This document shows, in pieces, positions 58,360 to 64,000 of a DNA stretch of 64,000 nt; positions within the stretch are counted from its first letter, which is position 1, and the number at the start of each line of letters is the position of its first letter. Below the pieces are notes generated by a model. The model did not search any database, was not told where the DNA came from, and worked only from the letters and a program-made list of their open reading frames with translations. A program made the position numbers and the translations under genes. Source of the stretch: Arenimonas sp. SCN 70-307 (GTDB lineage Bacteria; Pseudomonadota; Gammaproteobacteria; Xanthomonadales; Xanthomonadaceae); NCBI RefSeq assembly GCF_001724815.1, contig NZ_MEDO01000014.1, positions 1 to 64,000 of the forward strand. The letters run 5' to 3'.

Positions 58360-59760
58360 ATGAATTTCGAATCCCTTGGGCTCGCGCCCGAGCTCGTCCG
58401 CGCGCTGTCGGACGTCGGCTACACCATCCCCACCCCGATCCAGGCCGAAGCCATCCCGCTGGCCCTGGCCGGCCACGACCTGATGGGCGGCGCCCAGACC
58501 GGCACCGGCAAGACCGCGGCCTTCGCGCTGCCGGTGCTGCACCGCCTGGCCCAGGACGGCCCGAAGCGCGGCCCGCGCAAGCCGCGCGCCCTGGTGCTCA
58601 CGCCGACCCGCGAGCTGGCGGTGCAGGTCAACGACAGCCTGCGCAGCTACGGCAAGCACCTGCGCATGAACACGGCCACCGTCTACGGCGGCGTCGGCAT
58701 GCAGCCGCAGATCGAGGCCCTGCGCCGCGGCGTCGACATCCTGGTGGCCTGCCCGGGCCGCCTGCTCGACCACCTGCAGCATCGCAGCGTCGACCTGTCG
58801 GGCATCGAAGTGCTCGTGCTCGACGAAGCCGACCGCATGCTCGACATGGGCTTCCTGCCGGCCATCAAGCGCGTGCTCTCGGCCCTGCCCAAGGCGCGCC
58901 AGACCATGCTGTTCTCGGCCACCTTCGAGGAGAGCATCAAGAAGCTCGCGCTCGAGCTGCTCAAGGACCCGCGCCAGGTGCAGGTGACGCCGCAGAACGC
59001 CACGGCGGCCTCGGTCACCCACGTCGTGCACCCGGTCGACAGCTCGCGCAAGCGCGACCTGCTGATCGACATCCTCAGCAAGCGCCACACCGACCAGATC
59101 CTGGTCTTCGGCCGCACCAAGCACGGCTGCAACCGCCTGGCCGAGCAGATCGAGAAGTCCGGCATCCCGGCCGTGGCCATCCACGGCAACAAGAGCCAGT
59201 CCCAGCGCCTGAAGGCCCTGCGCGACTTCAAGTCGGGCGAGGCGCGCGTGCTCGTGGCCACCGACGTGGCCGCGCGCGGCCTGGACATCCCGCTGCTGCC
59301 GCTGGTGATCAACTTCGACCTGCCGATGGTGGCCGAGGACTACGTGCACCGCATCGGCCGCACCGGCCGCGCCGGCGCCAGCGGCGAAGCCGTGTCGCTG
59401 GTGGCCCCGGACGAGGGCGGCCTGCTGCGCGCCATCCAGCGCCTGCTCAAGGCCGACATCGCCATGCAGGAAGTCGAGGGCTACGTGCCCAGCACCGGCA
59501 TCCGCATGGGCAACGACAATGCCTCGCGCGGTCGTCCCTCGGGCCAGCGTCCGCCGCGTCGCGACGGTGCCGCCCCGCGCGGCCGCCGTCCGCACGCGGG
59601 CGGTGGCGAGCGCCACGCCCACGCCGGGCCCAAGGGCCACGGCCCGCGCGGCGGCGGCGAGCGCCGCCAGCGCGTCGGCGACTGAGCGCCACCACGGCGC
59701 CAACGGCCCGGGGACGGGTGCAATAAACGAAGCGGGGCAGGTCCACCTGGGTGGACCTGC
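58342..59760 (-). other. Open readthrough frame antisense to rhlE, continuing the M16 gene
   Basis: Beyond the palindrome at 59734-59763 the M16 reading frame stays open without a stop for about 473 codons, down to 58342. It is wholly antisense to rhlE. The encoded residues (mostly A, R, G, V and D) show no domain and are what GC-rich antisense frames usually give. If translated, this adds a non-homologous tail to the M16 protein. Confidence 0.6.
58360..59685 (+). CDS. rhlE: DEAD-box ATP-dependent RNA helicase RhlE
   Basis: A 441-residue helicase. The Q motif (YTIPTPIQAEAIPLAL), motif I AQTGTGKTAAFAL, PTRELA, DEAD in VLDEADRMLDMGF, SAT, and motif VI HRIGRTGRAGASG are all intact. The C-terminus is basic and glycine-rich (about 400-441). 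The ATG at 58360 with GGAG upstream is used; an ATG at 58279 in a shadow frame is not. It acts in ribosome biogenesis and mRNA decay at low temperature. Confidence 0.95.
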   Translation: MNFESLGLAPELVRALSDVGYTIPTPIQAEAIPLALAGHDLMGGAQTGTGKTAAFALPVLHRLAQDGPKRGPRKPRALVLTPTRELAVQVNDSLRSYGKHLRMNTATVYGGVGMQPQIEALRRGVDILVACPGRLLDHLQHRSVDLSGIEVLVLDEADRMLDMGFLPAIKRVLSALPKARQTMLFSATFEESIKKLALELLKDPRQVQVTPQNATAASVTHVVHPVDSSRKRDLLIDILSKRHTDQILVFGRTKHGCNRLAEQIEKSGIPAVAIHGNKSQSQRLKALRDFKSGEARVLVATDVAARGLDIPLLPLVINFDLPMVAEDYVHRIGRTGRAGASGEAVSLVAPDEGGLLRAIQRLLKADIAMQEVEGYVPSTGIRMGNDNASRGRPSGQRPPRRDGAAPRGRRPHAGGGERHAHAGPKGHGPRGGGERRQRVGD

Positions 59761-59763
59761 CCC
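59710..59763. repeat. GGGGACGGG-edged palindromic element at the end of the M16 gene
   Basis: ggggacgggtgcaat (59710-59724) is followed by a perfect 14-bp inverted repeat, ggggcaggtccacc at 59734-59747 paired with 59750-59763. The first 15 bases repeat the edge of the palindrome at 103-121. The element sits exactly where the M16 coding sequence loses homology, which suggests it arrived by insertion or REP-mediated rearrangement. Confidence 0.75.
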
Positions 59764-61146
59764 CTTGAGCTGGTCGAGCACGGCCTCGTCGCCCACCACC
59801 ACGATCGACTGCTGGGCCGGCTGGAAGTACTTGCGGCCCATGGCCTGCACCTGCTCGGCGGTGACCTCGCGGATGCGCGGCACGAACTCGCCGATGTACT
59901 CCGGCGGCAGCCCGGCCAGCCAGTTCGAGGCCAGCGTGCCGGCCACCGAACCCTGCAGCTGGTTGGAGATCAGGTAGCTGCCGGCGACGTATCGCTTGTT
60001 CATCTCGAGCTCGGCGACCGGCACCGGCTCGCGCGCCAGGCGCTCGAACTCGGCGAAGAACTCGCCCACGGCCGCGCCGGTGACTTCGTTGCGCACGTCC
60101 GCGCTCGACACCAGGGCGCCGCCTGCGGCCAGGCTGCGCTGGCCCAGGCGCGCGCCGTAGGTGTAGCCCTTGTCCTCGCGCAGGTTCTGCATCAGCCGGC
60201 TCGAGAAGCTGCCGCCCAGCACGGTGGACGCCAGCTGCAGCGGCACGCTGTCGGGATGCGTGGCGCGCACGGCCGGGCGGCCGATGCGCACCGTCGACTG
60301 CACGCTGCCCTCGCGGCGCAGCAGGGTGCGCGTGGGCACCGCCCCGTTGCGCGCCATCGCCAGGTCGGCCGGCGGCGCGCCGGTGGCCTGCCAGTCGCCG
60401 AAGTGGCGGCGCGCGAGTTCGAGCGCCTGCGCCGGGTCGATGCGACCGGCGATCACCAGCAGGGCGTTGTCGGGACGCAGGCGCCGGGCGTGCTCGGCCA
60501 CCAGGCGGTCGCGGTCGACCGCGGCGATGCCAGGTTCCGTCGCCTGGGTGCGGGCGTAGGGATGATCCCCGTACAGCGCCGCCAGCATGGCCCGCTCGGC
60601 GCGGAATCCGGGCTGCGCCTCGGCCGCCTTCAGGCCCTGGAGCGCATTGGCCTTGGCCAGGTCGATCTCGGCCTGCGGGAAGCTCGGCCTGCGCGCCACC
60701 TCGGCCAGCAGCGCCAGCATGTCGGCGGACCTGGAGGAGAGCGCATTGGCGCTGACCACCAGGCCGTCGTTGCTGGCGTAGCCGCCGACGCTGCCGCCCA
60801 TGCCCTGGGCGGCCTCGGCGATGGCGCGCGAATCGCGCTGCTGCGTGCCTTCGGACAGCAGGCCCGCGAGCATCGAGGCGAACGCGGGTGTTTCCGGGGC
60901 GTCGGCGGCGAGGCCGGCATTGCGGAACACCAGCACGAAGTCCACGCGCGGCACGCCGTCACGCGGAACCACCCAGACCTGCAGGCCGTTGTCGAGCGCG
61001 TGGCGCGTGACCTCGGGCACCGGCAGCGGGCGGTCGGGGGCGAAAGCCGGCAGCTCGGCCGGCATCGCCACGGGCGCGGCGGCGAAGGCCGCCGGGGCGA
61101 GCACGGCGGCGATGAAAAGCGTGGCCAGGTTCAGTCGAAGGGTCAT
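59761..61146 (-). CDS. M16-family peptidase, inactive-type subunit, 3' end replaced
   Basis: The M16-like part covers about 461 codons. A signal peptide (about 1-22) and two M16 domains are present. The HxxEH zinc motif is missing (PAFASMLAGLLSEG in its place), while the partner motif LREDKGYTYGARL is present, as in the non-catalytic subunit of M16 pairs. After AVLDQLKG it runs into a palindromic repeat (59734-59763) and the frame stays open to 58342. Normal proteins of this type end within about 5-20 residues of this point. It lies 4 bases after the active subunit. Confidence 0.85.
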
Positions 61147-61150
61147 GGGT

Positions 61151-62533
61151 TTACTCCTGGCCGGCGGCGTTGGCGGCCGCTTCGAGCATGGCGGCGGGCT
61201 TGCGGTCGATCACGGTGCGATTCTGCGCCGTGAGGTAGGTGCGGGCGACGCGCTGGAGGTCCTGCGAATCCACGGCGTCGATCCAGCCGGGGATCTGGTT
61301 GGCCACCGCGGCGTCCCCCCAGATCGCCTGCAGGCGCGCCAGGGTGTCGGCGCGGCCGAGGAAGCTCTCCATGCCGTTGTTCCAGTCGGCGAGCATGCGC
61401 GTCTTCACGCGCGCCAGCTCCTCGTCGCCCACGCCCTCCTCGGCGATGCGGGCGATTTCCTCGTCCAGCGCCGCCAGCAGCTGGTCGGCGGTGAACTGCG
61501 GCTTGTAGAGCGCGAAGAAGGTCAGCAGCGTCGGGCCGTCGAACTCCCACGGGCTGGTGAGGCCGAACAGGTACTGGCCGTTTATGGCCATCTCGCGACC
61601 CTTGACCAGGCCCTGGTAGGCGCGCGAGGCGTCGCCGCCGGCCAGCACCTCGGCCAGCACCGCCGTGGGCGCGTGATCGGGGCTGCCGCGCTCGGCGATC
61701 TTCCAGCCCACCGCCAGCGCCGGCACCTGGGCCAGGGCGTCGGGCTGGGTGATGCGCTTCTCGCCGGTGTTGATCGGCTCGGACACGTCCGGGCGCGCCG
61801 GCGTCGGCCGCGCGGCGATGCCGCCGAAATACTTTTCGGCCAGCGCGAAGCCCTCCTCCGCCGTCAGGTCGCCGGCGATCGACAGCACGGCGTTGTTGGG
61901 GCCGTAGTAGTCGCGGTGGAAGGCCGCCACGTCCTCGACCGTGGCCCCCTCGAGGTCCTCGAAGCTGCCGTAGCCGTCGTGGTTGTTCTCCCACTTCTGG
62001 AAGGCCTGCTGGTTGATGTCGAGCCACATGAAGCCGCCGTAGGGCTGGTTCTTCACGTTGACGCGGATCTCCTCCTTCACCACGTCCTGCTGGTTCTTGA
62101 GCGTGCGCTCGTTGAAGTCCAGCGTGGTCATGCGGTCGGCCTCGAGCCACAGGATCGGCTCGAGCGCCGAGGCCGGCGCGACCTCGATGTAGTTGGTGAA
62201 GTCCGGGCGGGTCGAACCGTTGTTGCGGCCGCCGCCGGAAGTGATGACCTTGTCGAACACGCCCTCGCCCGCCTTCGGCGTGCCCTCGAACATCAGGTGC
62301 TCGAACAGGTGGGCGAAGCCGGTGCGGTTGCGCGGCTCCTGGCGCATGCCGACCCTGTAGACCACGCTCACGCCGACCACCGGCGCGCTGTCGTCGGGGG
62401 ACACGACCACCGTCAGGCCGTTGTCGAGGGTCTTGACCGCCACCGGGATCTCCCAGCGGTCGGAGGCCTGGCCCAGGGCTGGCAGGGCCAGCAGCAGGCC
62501 CAGCGGAAGCAGGCGTCGCAATTGGGTCTTCAT
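61151..62533 (-). CDS. M16-family zinc peptidase, catalytic subunit
   Basis: A 460-residue periplasmic peptidase with a signal peptide (about 1-23). The inverted zinc site is HLFEH within GFAHLFEHLMFEGTP (near residue 78), with the distal glutamate in DVAAFHRDYYGPNNAVLS further on. M16 enzymes of this type clear small peptides in the periplasm. It pairs with the non-catalytic subunit that follows. Confidence 0.93.
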   Translation of the reverse strand: MKTQLRRLLPLGLLLALPALGQASDRWEIPVAVKTLDNGLTVVVSPDDSAPVVGVSVVYRVGMRQEPRNRTGFAHLFEHLMFEGTPKAGEGVFDKVITSGGGRNNGSTRPDFTNYIEVAPASALEPILWLEADRMTTLDFNERTLKNQQDVVKEEIRVNVKNQPYGGFMWLDINQQAFQKWENNHDGYGSFEDLEGATVEDVAAFHRDYYGPNNAVLSIAGDLTAEEGFALAEKYFGGIAARPTPARPDVSEPINTGEKRITQPDALAQVPALAVGWKIAERGSPDHAPTAVLAEVLAGGDASRAYQGLVKGREMAINGQYLFGLTSPWEFDGPTLLTFFALYKPQFTADQLLAALDEEIARIAEEGVGDEELARVKTRMLADWNNGMESFLGRADTLARLQAIWGDAAVANQIPGWIDAVDSQDLQRVARTYLTAQNRTVIDRKPAAMLEAAANAAGQE

Positions 62534-62602
62534 GGGTTCGCTCGTGGCAGGGGACCCGGCGAGCCTACCCCGCCCGCACCACCCGCCGCACCGTGGCGAA
62601 GG

Positions 62603-63472
62603 TCACGCCCCGCGGCCGCCGCGCACCCCGAGCCAGGCCCCGCCGACCAGCAGCGCGAGCGCCACCGCCTGGCTCCAGTGCGGACTTGCCTGCCCGGCCA
62701 GCAGCAGCCAGCCGGTCGACAGCAGGGGCGCGGCGTAGGACAGGGTGCCCAGCGTGGCGATGTCGCCGCGCTTGGTGCCGATGTCCCAGAGCCAGAAAGC
62801 CGCGCCGGTGGGCCCCAGGCCCAACGCCACGATCGCCAGCCACTGCCCCGGCGTCGGCGCCACCGTGGCCTCGAAGGCCAGGTGGGCCAGCCCGCCCAGC
62901 ACGCCCACCGCCAGGCAGGCGCCGGCCATGGCGCTGCTCGGCACCTCGCCGAAGCGCCGGTTGAGCACCGAATACAGCCCCCACGTGACCGCCGCGCCGA
63001 GCGCAGCCGCGTAACCGAGCGCATGCTGCGGCTCAAGCCTCGGCATGCCGCCGCGCCCCACCACCAGCACCGCCGCCGCCAGGCCCAGGGCCGTGCCCAG
63101 CCACTGCCCGGCGCGCACGCGGGTGCCGCCCAGCAGCGCGGCGAACACCACGATCAGCAGCGGCCACAGGTAGTTGAGCAGGTTGGCCTCGACCACCGGC
63201 GCCCGCTTGAGCGCGAGGAAATACAGCGCGTGGTAGCCAAACAGCGCACCGATGCACAGCAGGCCGGCCGCCGCCGGCTGGCGCAGCGCCGCCAGGCCCG
63301 GGCCGCCCGGCCGCAGCAGCAGCGCGCAGCCGGCGAGGCCGGCGATGCCGAAGCCCATCGCCAGCAGCTGGAACGGCGGGATGCCCGGCGTGGCCGTGGT
63401 CAGCACCGCCAGCGAGGACCACAGCAGCACCGCGCCGAAGCCGGCGGCGGTGGCGCGCGTGCGCGGCGTCAT
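62603..63472 (-). CDS. EamA/DMT-family exporter (YddG-like)
   Basis: A 289-residue inner-membrane protein with ten helices in two EamA repeats. FGAVLLWSSLAVLTTATPGIPP at the start and YAAALGAAVTWGLYSVLNRR in the second half resemble aromatic amino acid exporters such as YddG. The substrate is inferred. Its start overlaps the stop of the gene upstream (ATGA at 63469-63472). Confidence 0.88.
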   Translation of the reverse strand: MTPRTRATAAGFGAVLLWSSLAVLTTATPGIPPFQLLAMGFGIAGLAGCALLLRPGGPGLAALRQPAAAGLLCIGALFGYHALYFLALKRAPVVEANLLNYLWPLLIVVFAALLGGTRVRAGQWLGTALGLAAAVLVVGRGGMPRLEPQHALGYAAALGAAVTWGLYSVLNRRFGEVPSSAMAGACLAVGVLGGLAHLAFEATVAPTPGQWLAIVALGLGPTGAAFWLWDIGTKRGDIATLGTLSYAAPLLSTGWLLLAGQASPHWSQAVALALLVGGAWLGVRGGRGA

Positions 63473-64000
63473 CCGCGCGTGTCCCCGGGCTCCAGGCCGA
63501 CGTTGCTGGTGGCCGAGTCGTAGGTGGCCTGGTCGAGCAGGCCGGTCTGGCGCGCCACCAGCACCGGCACCAGCACCTGGCCGGTGACGTTGGTCATGGT
63601 GCGCATCATGTCCAGGATGCGGTCGATGGCCAGCAGGTAGCCCAGGCCCTCGAGCGGCAGGCCGGCGGCGCTGAGCACCACCGTCGCCATCACCACCGCG
63701 GTGCCGGGCACGCCGGCGGTGCCGAAGCTGCCGAGCACCGAGGCCAGCAGGATGGCGATGTACTGCGCCATCGTCAGTTCGATGCCGAAGTACTGGGCGA
63801 TGAACAGCGAGGCCAGCGCCGGATAGATGGCGCCGCAGCCGTCCATCTTGATGCTCGCGCCCAGCGGCACCGCGAACGCGGCGTATTCCTGGCGCACGCC
63901 GAGGTTGTGCGTGGCCGCGCGCAGCGACACCGGCAGCGCGCCGAAGCTAGACGAAGTGGCGAAGGCCACCTGCATCGCCGGCGCCGCGCCGCGGAAGAAC
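63469..64000 (-). CDS. Dicarboxylate/amino acid:cation symporter (SDF family), partial at window edge
   Basis: About 177 C-terminal residues of an SDF (DAACS) symporter. AFATSSSFGALPVSL is the serine-rich re-entrant loop; GASIKMDGCGAIYPALASLFIAQ and VLGSFGTAGVPGTAVVMATVVLSAAGLP cover the substrate-binding part, and DRILDMMRTMTNVTGQVL the last binding helix. The N-terminal part lies beyond the window. Glutamate, aspartate or C4-dicarboxylates are the usual substrates. Confidence 0.92.
   Translation of the reverse strand, partial: FFRGAAPAMQVAFATSSSFGALPVSLRAATHNLGVRQEYAAFAVPLGASIKMDGCGAIYPALASLFIAQYFGIELTMAQYIAILLASVLGSFGTAGVPGTAVVMATVVLSAAGLPLEGLGYLLAIDRILDMMRTMTNVTGQVLVPVLVARQTGLLDQATYDSATSNVGLEPGDTRG

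Overview
This is a chromosomal window from a very GC-rich (about 70% by eye) gammaproteobacterium. The order of the conserved genes fits the Xanthomonadales/Lysobacterales best: miaA-hfq-hflX-hflK-hflC-purA, folP-ftsH-rlmE divergent from yhbY, and pyrG-kdsA-eno-ftsB-ispD-ispF-truD followed by surE-pcm-yqaA-nlpD. The genus cannot be told from the sequence alone.

Layout. Bases 1-150 hold the tail of an ISL3-type transposase and a palindrome. Bases 160-6183 form a phosphate regulon: a phosphate-type porin divergent from pstS-pstC-pstA-pstB-phoU, with 11-bp-phased Pho-box half-sites facing both ways. A very long hairpin and a tandem glycine riboswitch come before gcvP. Bases 9361-13120 are a metal and oxyanion resistance patch: chrA divergent from arsR, an arsenate-type GAPDH and the organoarsenical exporter arsJ. 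Bases 13186-16460 are an ECF sigma factor plus an HvfA/HvfB/HvfC/DoxX cluster, a ribosomally made and modified (RiPP) metal-binding peptide system. Bases 16481-30563 carry rnt, cysK, rlmB, rnr, tRNA-Leu(CAG), a TerC/Alx protein, purA, hflC, hflK, hflX, hfq, miaA and an AlkB-like di-iron membrane monooxygenase. A cluster of DnaA-box-like 9-mers lies at 30569-30729. Bases 30795-45556 are housekeeping genes for folate, protein quality control, rRNA modification, envelope, isoprenoid and nucleotide metabolism. parE follows.

Bases 47575-52710 contain the least familiar locus. A regulatory region has a perfect CRP/Clp-type site, a sigma-54-like promoter and a separate strong palindrome. Behind it is a translationally coupled operon for two pilin-like proteins, a third secreted beta-rich protein, a PapD-like chaperone, a short usher-like outer-membrane barrel with a C-terminal SdrD-B-like domain, and a small secreted protein. 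It looks like an atypical chaperone-usher fibre system.

The rest (52641-64000) holds hutG, a D-amino-acid dehydrogenase, a DUF418 protein, slyD, an NlpC/P60 lipoprotein, small membrane proteins, rhlE, an M16 peptidase pair, an EamA exporter and a partial SDF-family symporter. The second M16 gene has lost its natural 3' end at a palindromic element and stays open through the whole antisense strand of rhlE. Three palindromic elements, two of them with a GGGGACGGGTGCAAT core and one with a related edge, lie at 103-145, 6189-6256 and 59710-59763. They look like REP-type mobile repeats.
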